A DNA stretch of 45,504 nucleotides from Avimuribaculum sp964395975. GTDB lineage: Bacteria > Bacteroidota > Bacteroidia > Bacteroidales > Muribaculaceae. Below are positions 1-8,028 of this stretch, piece by piece; the first letter of the stretch is position 1, and every line of letters starts with the position of its first letter. A program made the position numbers and the translations under genes. The notes below the pieces were generated by a model that saw only the letters and a program-made list of their open reading frames with translations, was not told where the DNA came from and did no database searches. The stretch spans positions 1 to 45,504 of the forward strand of contig CAYNBZ010000014.1 of the NCBI GenBank assembly GCA_964395975.1, written 5' to 3'.

Positions 1-72
1 AAGGCGAACAGCCTTATTCTGAAAAGTTTGTAGCGAAAATTTCCGGATAAAATTTGTTTAGCGAAAATCTGA

Positions 73-263
73 ATCTCTTGTTAAGAGATATAGTTGATGT
101 TGCAAAGATACGCAAAATATTGTAAAATCCACGCTTTGACCTCAATTTTAACAGGGTATGAAAGACATTTTAAACGAAAATGTTTAGCAAATTCGTCTAG
201 ACACTCTAATAACATACTGATTCCCAGCAACAAATCCCTTGAACATATCTCTTAACAAGAGAT
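73..263. repeat. Candidate invertible DNA segment bounded by a perfect 19-bp inverted repeat
   Basis: The 19-mer atctcttgttaagagatat at 73-91 is exactly the reverse complement of 245-263; matching stops at the next base on both sides. The enclosed 153 bp hold one exact Bacteroidetes -10-type box (TATCTTTG, minus strand, 103-110), which points left. Short inverted repeats around a promoter of this size are the known form of phase-variable promoters in Bacteroides (capsule and surface-protein loci switched by site-specific invertases). If flipped, the promoter would fire rightwards into the genes at 445-3836. No invertase gene lies in the window. Inversion itself is inferred. Confidence 0.65.
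103..110 (-). promoter_or_regulatory. -7 box (TATCTTTG) inside the candidate invertible segment
   Basis: Exact match to the Bacteroidetes -7 consensus TAnnTTTG on the minus strand. The -33 region is poor: TGG instead of TTG about 18 bases upstream. It fires leftwards off the window in the orientation given, so it cannot drive the surface-protein genes unless the segment is inverted. No exact TAnnTTTG box was found on the plus strand between 111 and 445. Confidence 0.5.
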
Positions 264-298
264 GTATATTCTTAAGAAGAATTGCTAAACGGATTTAG

Positions 299-406
299 AT
301 GGATTCGAAGCTTTTTAATAATGGAACCGGCAGCATCCTTTTCGGCAAGCTGAAAGGCATTGCACCGGAAATGGCCACATTCGACACGCTACGACAAAAG
401 AAGTAA
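299..406 (+). CDS. Possible 35-residue leader ORF
   Basis: An ATG at 299 opens a 35-codon frame ending at TAA 404-406. The product begins MDSKLFNNGTGSILFGKLKG and ends DTLRQKK. It has no signal peptide and no recognised domain. It lies between the right arm of the inverted repeat and the small ORF at 445, so it would be in the 5' leader of the operon when the promoter points right. Sensible amino-acid use and the position suggest it may be real, but it could be chance. Function unknown. Confidence 0.35.
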   Translation: MDSKLFNNGTGSILFGKLKGIAPEMATFDTLRQKK

Positions 407-444
407 GATTATAACATATAGTATTAACAATTTAAATTCTAAAA

Positions 445-615
445 ATGGGAAAAGAAAAGTATGAGTCTCCCTTCACAAAGAAGACCCGTGTGAACTTGGA
501 GAGCGGCATCTGCGCCTCTTCCAGAGACGTAGTCACTGAGGATGAGAATACCACCGTCGATATTAACAGACAAGAAAAAGGTGGTAGCTTTGAGATTAGT
601 TCATGGGACGATTAA
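445..615 (+). CDS. Small conserved-type peptide preceding a fimbrillin-like gene
   Basis: The 56-residue product starts MGKEKYESPFTKKTRVNLES and ends in SSWDD. It has no signal peptide or membrane segment and is rich in Lys, Glu and Ser. Short proteins of this style, with an ESG-hydrophobic-CASS-like centre and an acidic Trp-containing tail, are often seen directly before fimbrillin or Mfa-type lipoprotein genes in Bacteroidales; that is family knowledge recalled, not searched. It ends 22 bases before the lipoprotein start, which implies one transcript. Its role is unknown. Confidence 0.6.
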   Translation: MGKEKYESPFTKKTRVNLESGICASSRDVVTEDENTTVDINRQEKGGSFEISSWDD

Positions 616-637
616 TTAACTAAAAAACAGAATCAAG

Positions 638-2596
638 ATGAAAAAGTATTTAAGTGTCCTGTGTGCAGGACTGGTAGTCGCCGGAGCTCTCAGCGGATGC
701 TCTGACGATGAGTTTGGCAACGATAACAACACTGCTTCCGCTGGGGAAACCGTGAACTTCACGCTGAGTAGTGGTGTATCTACGCGTACCGTCTATGACG
801 ATACAGACCCGTACCAGATCAACTGGACGGACGGGGACGTGATACGCATCTACTGCTATGAGGCATACGATGTAAAGAATGCGGACTATACCGTACTCAA
901 GGATGAAACGACCGAGAATAAAGGTACGCTCCAGAACAACGAAAACGGCCTGGTATGGGGAAGCGGCATGCACAACTTCTATGCGGTTTATCCTGCGGAT
1001 GACAGCAAGGTAAGCGTGTCATCAAGCGGAATAGCCACATTCCAGCTTAACCAAAATCAGACATGTACATTCTATGACAAAGCGACGGACGGGAACTACA
1101 TGGGCGACCCTGATATGACAAATGCCTACATGGTGGCTAACACTTCTACTGATCCAGTAGATGAAGTATCTTTGACATTCAAGCCAATCATGACCACGCT
1201 CCAGATTACGCTCCAAGGTCGTGAGAGCAGTTCCGCAAATGAGGACTATGTTGCGGTGACAGGACTTTCAATCGTCTACAATGCTTCTTCCGCCGAGTTC
1301 AATTACGACATCGAGAACGGTAAGATGGAAGAAGAGGGGACGACAGGCCATACGCAGACCGTGTTTGTAGGAGTAAAGCATGGCGATAACAACTACATTG
1401 ACCTGCAGGCCGGTGAGTCTATGACGTTCACCGTATTCCTGCCTCCTATTGACATTGATTCGGAAAATCCGATAACTATCCGTCCGAATGTTGCCGGCAG
1501 TTCAGAACTGACTGTCACCGTCAGCGGGACTTCGGGAAGCGAGACTGACGCAAACTTTACTGCCAGTTCAAAGGGTAGCCTGATCCTGCCTGAGTGGCCG
1601 AATACAGAAGTTACCGGCAACAACTGGATTACTGCGTTGGATGATGACATCTACGTGCAGCAGTTGAGCATACCCGGTACGCACGATGCGGCGGCATACA
1701 GCACGACATTATTGAATGCCGGGCGCACACAAGGCCTCACATTGGAAGAACAGTGGAACACGGGTATCAGGGCTTTCGACTTGCGTGCGGCGTGGAGTTC
1801 TGATAAAAGACAATTTTGGCTTTACCACAGCGTGACCGCTACAGACATTTCTTTGACCGACGCTTTAGACTTGTTTAAAGAAAAACTTGAAGCGAATCCG
1901 GGCGAGTTTGTTTTCGTGCAACTGAGGCATGAAAGTGACGGTGCAATTGTTGATGCTATTGCAGGAAAAACCACGAGTAATTGGAGTTCTCAATTAAACA
2001 GCACATTGAGTGGGTATGACAACATAATAGTGGAATGGAGACCGGATCTTACGATTGGCGAATGCCGCGGCAAGATGATAGTATTGACCCGTGACGAGTA
2101 TAACAACCGCCAGAAAGTCGGACTGGTGTCAGGCTGGCCAGAAAATACTTCCGGAACTGCTACAATTACGAATGGATCCTATTCCACAGATTATCTTGTG
2201 CAAGACCTTTATAAGTATAGCTCAGGTAATAGTTCCTCTAAAATCAGTGCTTTTACAACGCTAATGAATATGACCATACTATTCTCAGATGCGACTTCTT
2301 CTTATTTTACCAATAAGAATTGGGCACTGAACCATGTATCCGGCTATCAAGGCCTTACTGGTACAACATATGGATATATAAGTAATGCACAAAATGTGGC
2401 CTTGACAATCACGAATGCTATCGCGAATCTTTCGAGTCCCGGGCCATTGGGCATCATATTCATGGACTTTGCCGGAATGAGACGAATAAGTGGTTGGGGA
2501 AATTTGGGCACATTTACTGTAAATTGTGACCTGCTGACGCAAACCATCATCGACAACAATTACAGGTACACCATGCAAAGAAAACAAAGTGAATGA
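638..2596 (+). CDS. Surface lipoprotein: fimbrillin-like domain fused to a PI-PLC-like domain
   Basis: A 652-residue lipoprotein. Residues 1-21 are a signal peptide with lipobox LSGC (Cys21), followed by SDDE, an acidic stretch typical of Bacteroidetes surface-export signals. Residues about 35-320 look like a fimbrillin/Mfa-type beta domain (STRTVY, then INWTDGDVIRIY at 61-72). From about 330 a phosphatidylinositol-specific phospholipase C X-type domain follows: SIPGTHD 344-350 (His349, Asp350), FDLR 380-383 (Arg383), LYHS 395-398 (His397), VFVQLRHE 425-432 and FMDF 608-611. These match the bacterial PI-PLC general acid/base histidines and Arg. The enzyme would cleave a phosphoinositide or GPI-like head group outside the cell; the substrate is not known. 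It is cotranscribed with the OmpA-type gene and probably under the inverted-repeat switch upstream. The fusion is the unusual point; the domain calls are by motif only. Confidence 0.75.
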   Translation: MKKYLSVLCAGLVVAGALSGCSDDEFGNDNNTASAGETVNFTLSSGVSTRTVYDDTDPYQINWTDGDVIRIYCYEAYDVKNADYTVLKDETTENKGTLQNNENGLVWGSGMHNFYAVYPADDSKVSVSSSGIATFQLNQNQTCTFYDKATDGNYMGDPDMTNAYMVANTSTDPVDEVSLTFKPIMTTLQITLQGRESSSANEDYVAVTGLSIVYNASSAEFNYDIENGKMEEEGTTGHTQTVFVGVKHGDNNYIDLQAGESMTFTVFLPPIDIDSENPITIRPNVAGSSELTVTVSGTSGSETDANFTASSKGSLILPEWPNTEVTGNNWITALDDDIYVQQLSIPGTHDAAAYSTTLLNAGRTQGLTLEEQWNTGIRAFDLRAAWSSDKRQFWLYHSVTATDISLTDALDLFKEKLEANPGEFVFVQLRHESDGAIVDAIAGKTTSNWSSQLNSTLSGYDNIIVEWRPDLTIGECRGKMIVLTRDEYNNRQKVGLVSGWPENTSGTATITNGSYSTDYLVQDLYKYSSGNSSSKISAFTTLMNMTILFSDATSSYFTNKNWALNHVSGYQGLTGTTYGYISNAQNVALTITNAIANLSSPGPLGIIFMDFAGMRRISGWGNLGTFTVNCDLLTQTIIDNNYRYTMQRKQSE

Positions 2597-2633
2597 CAGG
2601 CTCCGCCTTAAGACAACATTAAAATAACAAATC

Positions 2634-3836
2634 ATGCATACGATTAAAAAAAGAGTGATTATGGCAGCAGCTTGCCTTGCGGTTGCCGGTTCGACTTTCG
2701 CACAAGCCGAACCAAACGCCGATGTCACGGAAACCGTGGAATACAGCTCGGACAAATACAAAGTGGAGACCAACCGCTTCTGGGACAACTGGTTTATCAG
2801 CGCAGGTGCCGGCGCGCAGGTTTATTTCGGCGACCATGACAAGCAGGCGTCGTTCGGCGACCGCATCGCCCCTGCACTCGACATCTCGGTGGGCAAGTGG
2901 TTCACCCCGGGCATCGGCGTTCGCGTGATGTACAGCGGCTTGAAGATCAAGGGCGCCACACAGACCGGCGTACACAGCACCGGCGATGAAGTGCCGGGCA
3001 AGGGCGGCAACGGCTATTGGCTTGAGAAGCAGAAGTTCGGTTACTACAACTTCCATGTCGATGCCATGTTCAACCTGACGAATCTTATAGGTGGTTATAA
3101 GGAGAAGCGTGTCTACAACATCAGTGCCTACGGCGGTGTCGGCGTAATGCACACATCCGACACCCCGAAGGAAACCGACATCTCGGCACACTTCGGCTTG
3201 TTGAACTCGTTCCGCCTCTGTTCGGCACTTGACCTGAACCTCGACCTGCGCGGTACCTTCGTAGATGACGGATTCGACGGTGAGACAGGCGGCCGCTTCG
3301 GCGAGGGAATGTTTACCGCCACCATCGGATTGACCTACAAGTTCAATCAGCGCGGCTGGGACCGCAGCAAGACGGTCACCCGAACGGTTTACAACACCGA
3401 AGAGCTCAACGCCCTTCGCGACCGCCTCAACCGCATGGGCGAGGAGAACGCCCGCTTGCAGGAAGCCTTGGCACATAAGCAAGAGCCGAAGACCGTAGTT
3501 AAGACGAAAGCGTCGTCCAACTTCGTAACCTTTACAATCGGCAAGAGCGAGTTGTCGAACGAGGCACGTGTGAACCTCGGCATGTTTGCCGAAGTTGTAA
3601 AGGCCGGCGACCCGGACGCAGTTTACACCATCACCGGTTATGCCGATGCGGGCACAGGCAGCAAGAAGCTTAACGAGCGTCTGAGCAAGGAACGTGCCGA
3701 AGCCGTTTATGACTGCCTTGTCAACGAATTCGGTGTTGACGGGTCACAGTTGAAGATCGACTACAAGGGCGGCGTGGACAACATGTTCTATGATGATCCT
3801 CGCATGAGCCGTGCAGTCATCACAACAAACAAGTAG
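2634..3836 (+). CDS. OmpA-family outer membrane protein
   Basis: A 400-residue protein with a short signal peptide (1-23, cleavage near TFAQA). Residues about 45-245 look like an eight-stranded outer-membrane barrel (DNWFISAGAGAQVYFGD, repeated aromatic-glycine strands). A coiled linker follows at about 255-285 (ELNALRDRLNRMGEENARLQ), then a C-terminal OmpA-like peptidoglycan-binding domain at about 295-400, including ITGYADAGTG and NERLSKERAEAVYDCL. It lies 37 bases after the lipoprotein gene and ends at a strong terminator. Codon use is clearly more G+C-rich at third positions (many GGC, GCC, CTC) than neighbouring genes, which fits high expression or a different history. A structural role anchoring the envelope is inferred. 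ATG 2634 is used; an in-frame ATG at 2661 would cut the signal peptide. Confidence 0.8.
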   Translation: MHTIKKRVIMAAACLAVAGSTFAQAEPNADVTETVEYSSDKYKVETNRFWDNWFISAGAGAQVYFGDHDKQASFGDRIAPALDISVGKWFTPGIGVRVMYSGLKIKGATQTGVHSTGDEVPGKGGNGYWLEKQKFGYYNFHVDAMFNLTNLIGGYKEKRVYNISAYGGVGVMHTSDTPKETDISAHFGLLNSFRLCSALDLNLDLRGTFVDDGFDGETGGRFGEGMFTATIGLTYKFNQRGWDRSKTVTRTVYNTEELNALRDRLNRMGEENARLQEALAHKQEPKTVVKTKASSNFVTFTIGKSELSNEARVNLGMFAEVVKAGDPDAVYTITGYADAGTGSKKLNERLSKERAEAVYDCLVNEFGVDGSQLKIDYKGGVDNMFYDDPRMSRAVITTNK

Positions 3837-3865
3837 TCTTTTCTTTTTCATTATTTTTCCATCCT

Positions 3866-3909
3866 ATCCCCTTTCCTTGCCGATGAGGCGAGGAAAGGGG
3901 ATGTTTTTT
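3866..3909 (+). terminator. Intrinsic terminator after the ompA-type gene
   Basis: A 12-bp perfect stem (atcccctttcct at 3866-3877 with its complement at 3891-3902) is followed by a run of six T at 3904-3909. It closes the lipoprotein/OmpA operon. Confidence 0.9.
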
Positions 3910-4139
3910 ATCAGGCTTTTCCAACGGTCTGATTTTGCCATACCGCTCTAAAGCCATGCAGCAATGGCGTTAAACTGTACTAAAAACAAAAAATGTTGAG
4001 AAAAAAGTCGTTTTTTTTTCTGAATTGATGTACTTTTACACAGAATTTACCAATTTCGGATAACTTTATACATGTTGTTCGGAGTTTGACACTCGAAGTA
4101 TCATTAATAATAAACTTTAGTAATAAACAAACCTTTAAA
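3910..4139. other. Intergenic region before the sugar permease; no clear element
   Basis: About 230 bases hold no gene. The permease promoter should be here. TACTTTTA (4031-4038) and TAACTTTA (4061-4068) each differ from TAnnTTTG in the last base, and neither has a convincing -33 box. A T9 tract lies at 4011-4019. Confidence 0.4.
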
Positions 4140-5432
4140 ATGGAAAAAGTACAAACCAATTCAAGGCCGAATTATGCCTTGCCAATAGCCATAATGTTTG
4201 CGCTATTCTTCATGATTGCATTCGTAACCGGTTATCAGAATCCGTTGGGTAGTGTGATAGAAGCCAAGTCGGGCAATAATGCCATAATGTCGCAATTGCC
4301 GACGCTTGCCAATTTCTTGGCCTACTTGTGTATGGGGTTGCCGGCAGGCATGATATTGCAGAAAAAGGGTTACCGCATATCATCGATGCTTGCAGTGACT
4401 GTGGGTTTTGTGGGTGTGCTTATTTCTTATCTTTCGGGATACATCACCGCCAACACGTCAGCGGTTATTATCTATGTGATAGGTGCATTTATTTCGGGAT
4501 TTGCGATGTGTATGCTTAATACCATTGTCAACCCCATGCTTAACAGCCTTGGCCGAGATGACAAGCAGGGCAACCAATTGGTGCAATTTGGCGGCACTTG
4601 CAACTCATTGGGAGCAACATTGGCTCCGACCGTGGTGGGCTTGTTGATGGGACAAACGGCTTCGGAAATCGCTGATGCCAATCCGGTGTTCTATCTTGCA
4701 ATGGGTATATTTGCATTGGCATTTATCGTGCTTTACTTCTCCAAGCTGCCTGAATCTCCGACACTTGGACAAAAACAAGAGAAAATTGCAATTTCGGGCG
4801 CATTCAAATATCGTAACTTCACATTGGGAGTTATTGCGATATTCATGTATATGGGTATAGAAGTAGGTGTTTCCAACTTTACACTCCAATATCTGACAAA
4901 GGGCGTTGAAGCACACGGCCTTGGCGTGCAAATGTCGGTGGCAGGTGCCATTGTCGGTGTTTATTGGTTGCTTATGCTTGTAGGTCGATTGATTGGCGGC
5001 CTTGTTGGCGGCAAGGTTTCAAGCCGTGTAATGCTTACTTTTGTTGCTTCGTTGGCAACCATTCTGCTGCTGCTGGCAATATTCTTGCCAAAGGACATCA
5101 TTGTATCGGTTCCGGGATTCACAAGTGGAGCCAACGGCTTTGAATTTATGATGACCGAAGTTCCCGTCAGCGTGCTGATGCTCATTTTGTGCGGACTTGG
5201 CACATCGGTTATGTGGGGTGCGATATTCAACCTGTCGGTAAGCGGATTAGGCAAATATACACAAGTTGCATCGGGCATCTTTATGGTGATGGTAGTCGGC
5301 GGAGGCATTTGGCCTGTAGTGCAAGGTGCAATAGTAAATGCAACAAGCTATATCGACAGCTTCTGGCTCGTAGTCGTTTGTGCCGTTTACCAACTTTTCT
5401 ATGCTCTTATAGGCAGCCGCACCAAAGCGTAA
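4140..5432 (+). CDS. Sugar:H+ symporter, major facilitator superfamily (FucP/GluP type)
   Basis: A 430-residue inner-membrane permease with about 12 hydrophobic segments. The N-terminal part (ALPIAIMFALFFMIAFVTGY then NPLG) and the LPAGMILQKKGYR loop are typical of the fucose/glucose/galactose branch of the MFS, as is the QFGGTCNSLGATLAPTVVG segment in the central helices. It would import a hexose or fucose with protons. The ATG at 4140 is chosen; an upstream TTG frame at 4086 adds residues unlike the family. It stands alone on the plus strand, converging with a mannose-activation gene, which suggests but does not prove a hexose link. The exact sugar cannot be told from sequence. Confidence 0.85.
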   Translation: MEKVQTNSRPNYALPIAIMFALFFMIAFVTGYQNPLGSVIEAKSGNNAIMSQLPTLANFLAYLCMGLPAGMILQKKGYRISSMLAVTVGFVGVLISYLSGYITANTSAVIIYVIGAFISGFAMCMLNTIVNPMLNSLGRDDKQGNQLVQFGGTCNSLGATLAPTVVGLLMGQTASEIADANPVFYLAMGIFALAFIVLYFSKLPESPTLGQKQEKIAISGAFKYRNFTLGVIAIFMYMGIEVGVSNFTLQYLTKGVEAHGLGVQMSVAGAIVGVYWLLMLVGRLIGGLVGGKVSSRVMLTFVASLATILLLLAIFLPKDIIVSVPGFTSGANGFEFMMTEVPVSVLMLILCGLGTSVMWGAIFNLSVSGLGKYTQVASGIFMVMVVGGGIWPVVQGAIVNATSYIDSFWLVVVCAVYQLFYALIGSRTKA

Positions 5433-5475
5433 TTGCCTCATATTTTAGGCGAAAAGTTAACATCACAAAATACGG

Positions 5476-5501
5476 AAGTAGGGCGAATGCCCTACTTTTT
5501 T
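5476..5501 (+). terminator. Intrinsic terminator after the sugar permease
   Basis: The stem GTAGGGC (5478-5484), loop GAAT, GCCCTAC (5489-5495) runs into six T at 5496-5501. Confidence 0.9.
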
Positions 5502-5541
5502 CATATATATTCGCCGCCTGATAAATGATGGCGCACAAAAC

Positions 5542-5573
5542 TTGAATGCCCCTCTGCTTGGAGGGGCATTCAA
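5542..5573 (-). terminator. Strong hairpin, probable terminator of the mannose-1-phosphate guanylyltransferase gene
   Basis: A perfect 13-bp stem (ttgaatgcccctc at 5542-5554, complement at 5561-5573) has a 6-base loop. Read on the minus strand it is followed by GTTTTG, a short T tract. It lies about 65 bases past the stop of the minus-strand gene. Confidence 0.75.
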
Positions 5574-5636
5574 AAACTATTTGCAGTCGTTTATTTATGA
5601 ATGAAATATGGGACAGTGTGGATAATTCCCGAGAAA

Positions 5637-6914
5637 CTAAGCCAACTTCACTTCGATTAATTGCAACTGCGCCGTAGCATTTATTTCATAACTGCAATCT
5701 TGCGGTACAGTCACCGACGTACCTTTAGACAAAGGAATTGTCGATTCATTGATTGTGATGCTGCCATTGCCCGATATTACATTAAGTATTCTTTCGTGGA
5801 GGTTTGTACTCGTGCTGATGCTTGCGCCATTTTTTATGGTAACGCGCAATGTAGTTGCAGCATCACTGAGATCGATTATCTGACTGCAACCCCAACCGAA
5901 CTCTTCATATCGCGGCTCTTGTGGCAATTTATCGACAAATGTTTTTAGTTGTTCGCAATGCTCTTTGTCGGCAACCAATATGCCGTCGGCACTGGCTGCA
6001 ACTATCAAATTGGCAGTACCTATGCACAATAGGGGGAGCCCCAATTGATTGACAACTTGCGAGCCGCCGTCGGGATTGTCAATTATGGCATTGCCTATGC
6101 ATTGACCTGATAATTCTCGGGCAAAAGCATTCCATGTTCCGAGGTCACACCACGTGCCATTGAATGGCAGTACTGCAATCGACTGTGCTTTTTCAGCAAC
6201 TTCATAGTCAAAACTGATTTTAGGCAATTCGCCATATCGATTATACATCTCGTCAAATGACGCGGCTTGCACATATTTTGCTGTTATCGCTCTCATGTAT
6301 CCCAGACGGAAAGCAAACACACCTCCGTTCCATAAAGCCCCTGCCTTTATTAATTCGGCGGCACGCTCTTCCGTGGGTTTTTCAGTAAAACCTTTGACAC
6401 GCATAATGCTTTTCCCTGCTTCGCCTTGTTGCGGCACCACGTAACCGAATTTTGACGATGCATAGGTTGGACATATACCCATTAGCACGAGGTCGGCTGT
6501 CTGAGCTTCCACGGCTGCCGCCATTCGGGAAATCGTCTTGAAATAGCCGCCGTCGGTAAACGGGTCGCAAGGCATTACGACCACCACTTCATCGTCATTG
6601 CAACCTTTTTCCAAAGCAAGGTACGCAGTGGATAATGCAATGGCAGGAAATGTGTCGCGGCGTTCGGGTTCTGTGACAATATCCACGCCATCACCAAGTT
6701 GGGCTTCTATCACCCCACGCTGTCCCGCACTTGTGGCTATGGTTACATCACAATTCAAATCGGCTTCGCTCATTTGGCGCACAACTCGCTGCACCATCGA
6801 TTCGATACTGCCATCCACCGATGGCAGTAATTGTATGAACTGTTTAGAACGAGCATTATTTGACAAAGGCCAAAGCCGTTTACCGGAACCTCCTGACAAT
6901 AAAATGATTTTCAT
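5637..6914 (-). CDS. manC: Mannose-1-phosphate guanylyltransferase
   Basis: A 425-residue cytoplasmic nucleotidyltransferase that makes GDP-mannose from mannose-1-phosphate and GTP, feeding capsule, glycan or GDP-fucose synthesis. The N-terminal signature LLSGGSGKRLWPLS (5-18), the nucleotide-binding VVMPCDPF (112-119), FTEKP (176-180) and LWNGGVFAFR (194-203) are all present. The C-terminal ~90 residues form a cupin-like beta domain (HERILNVISGNGSI), as in the ManC/type II isomerase family, but the protein is shorter than the ~470-residue bifunctional enzymes, so isomerase activity is doubtful. The start at 6914 (MKIILLSGG) is preferred over an upstream ATG that would add 13 residues before the conserved strand. 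Confidence 0.88.
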   Translation of the reverse strand: MKIILLSGGSGKRLWPLSNNARSKQFIQLLPSVDGSIESMVQRVVRQMSEADLNCDVTIATSAGQRGVIEAQLGDGVDIVTEPERRDTFPAIALSTAYLALEKGCNDDEVVVVMPCDPFTDGGYFKTISRMAAAVEAQTADLVLMGICPTYASSKFGYVVPQQGEAGKSIMRVKGFTEKPTEERAAELIKAGALWNGGVFAFRLGYMRAITAKYVQAASFDEMYNRYGELPKISFDYEVAEKAQSIAVLPFNGTWCDLGTWNAFARELSGQCIGNAIIDNPDGGSQVVNQLGLPLLCIGTANLIVAASADGILVADKEHCEQLKTFVDKLPQEPRYEEFGWGCSQIIDLSDAATTLRVTIKNGASISTSTNLHERILNVISGNGSITINESTIPLSKGTSVTVPQDCSYEINATAQLQLIEVKLA

Positions 6915-7017
6915 ACTATTTCTAATTTTCGATTTGTTGTGCCGCAAATACAAGTTAAAAGTTTGGCTTTCAAACCATATAAATCGACAAAATAGGACTT
7001 AAAGAATATGCGCCACC

Positions 7018-8028
7018 CTAATCCATACCGCAATATTTTTTCAATTCTTTAGTAGTGCCATGACGCTTGCCGGTAAGCTCATTAAGCCATTTGTGTTTCT
7101 TGTTTGCCAACCACTTCTTGGCATTGGCAAATTTTTCGGGAGCGAGAATGCGTGTGAATACAACACGCTGGATATCAGCACGGTCACAAGTTGCCACACC
7201 ATAACCGCCATCGGTGGGATTGTCACTTGAATTATTCGAACTCCAATACATCACATTGCCATTATCGTCATATCCGAGAAATATGGCACAAAGCCCGCAT
7301 TCCTGTTCTTCATCAGGATTTCCATTGTCACCTATGATAGCACCACTGTCACTTCCGTCAGTGGCATTACGGTCCCAGAATATTTTCATAAAGTCGCCTT
7401 TCCGTGCATTAGTCCACACAGCATCTGCCCGCCATTCCTCGTCAGATAAATACCGTTCATTCTTATCCTCCCGATTCTTCTCGGTATTTGCTCCACGATA
7501 TCCCATAAAATTGAATCCTGCACCAAGTTCTTTCACTATCACGGCAATGCCGGGTCCGTTTGCATTGGCCATACCCCACAGGCCCTCTCCACCAGCCTGA
7601 TTGTAACCTTTTTCGTTTATTATATCTGTCACTCCGCAAAACGGTTTGAAACAAAACCAAGCCAGATTAGGTATCTCATACTTGTCGTTACCCCTATCCC
7701 ATATTTGTATCGACTTGAGCAATGCAAGATAAATAGCCATAGTGGGGAACGACGGTTTGGCTTTCGACAAGCCGAGTGGCGGCTCGGCATCGGTAGGCTG
7801 CATCCCGAATGTTTCGTTCATTGCTCTCCACGCAGTACGTTGGAACTGTGCATTCGTGTTACGCCCCGTATAATAACCGCCATTTTGCGGAAACGAGTCA
7901 ATCGCAGCCATCACTGCATTTTGCCATTCGGCATTTACGCGATCATACTTGTCGCCGGCAAACGTTTGCTTCCACGTTGCCACATTAACCGACAATACCA
8001 ATAAAAAACAAAATAAATATTTCTTCAT
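7018..8028 (-). CDS. Secreted protein, possibly NlpC/CHAP-like hydrolase
   Basis: A 336-residue protein with a signal peptide (1-24, cleavage after TFA). No family is recognised with confidence. Visible features are FPQNGGYYTGRN near residue 50, a Trp/Gly-rich middle (GGEGLWGMANANGPG), then KGDFMKIFWDR and, after an acidic insert, CGLCAIFLGYDDNGNVMYW-SSN and GGYGVA. The last part recalls the GH-V-IFLGxD--G-YWSSN strand pair of secreted CHAP/NlpC-type amidases, but the expected His after Gly is replaced (CGLCAIF), so an active amidase is uncertain. A long leader and an exact promoter lie upstream. A periplasmic or exported cell-wall role is only a suggestion. Confidence 0.5.
   Translation of the reverse strand: MKKYLFCFLLVLSVNVATWKQTFAGDKYDRVNAEWQNAVMAAIDSFPQNGGYYTGRNTNAQFQRTAWRAMNETFGMQPTDAEPPLGLSKAKPSFPTMAIYLALLKSIQIWDRGNDKYEIPNLAWFCFKPFCGVTDIINEKGYNQAGGEGLWGMANANGPGIAVIVKELGAGFNFMGYRGANTEKNREDKNERYLSDEEWRADAVWTNARKGDFMKIFWDRNATDGSDSGAIIGDNGNPDEEQECGLCAIFLGYDDNGNVMYWSSNNSSDNPTDGGYGVATCDRADIQRVVFTRILAPEKFANAKKWLANKKHKWLNELTGKRHGTTKELKKYCGMD

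Noticed and set aside
1..72. Direct repeat tagcgaaaat at 31-40 and 59-68
   Set aside because: Only two short copies at the window edge; not enough to call a binding site or repeat array.
2619..3482. A 287-codon minus-strand frame opposite the OmpA-type gene
   Set aside because: It is the antisense shadow of a G+C-rich gene with clear domains; its product is low-complexity Ala/Val and has no signal or motif.
4086..4139. TTG start adding 18 residues to the sugar permease
   Set aside because: The added part is not membrane-like and ATG 4140 gives the usual family start.
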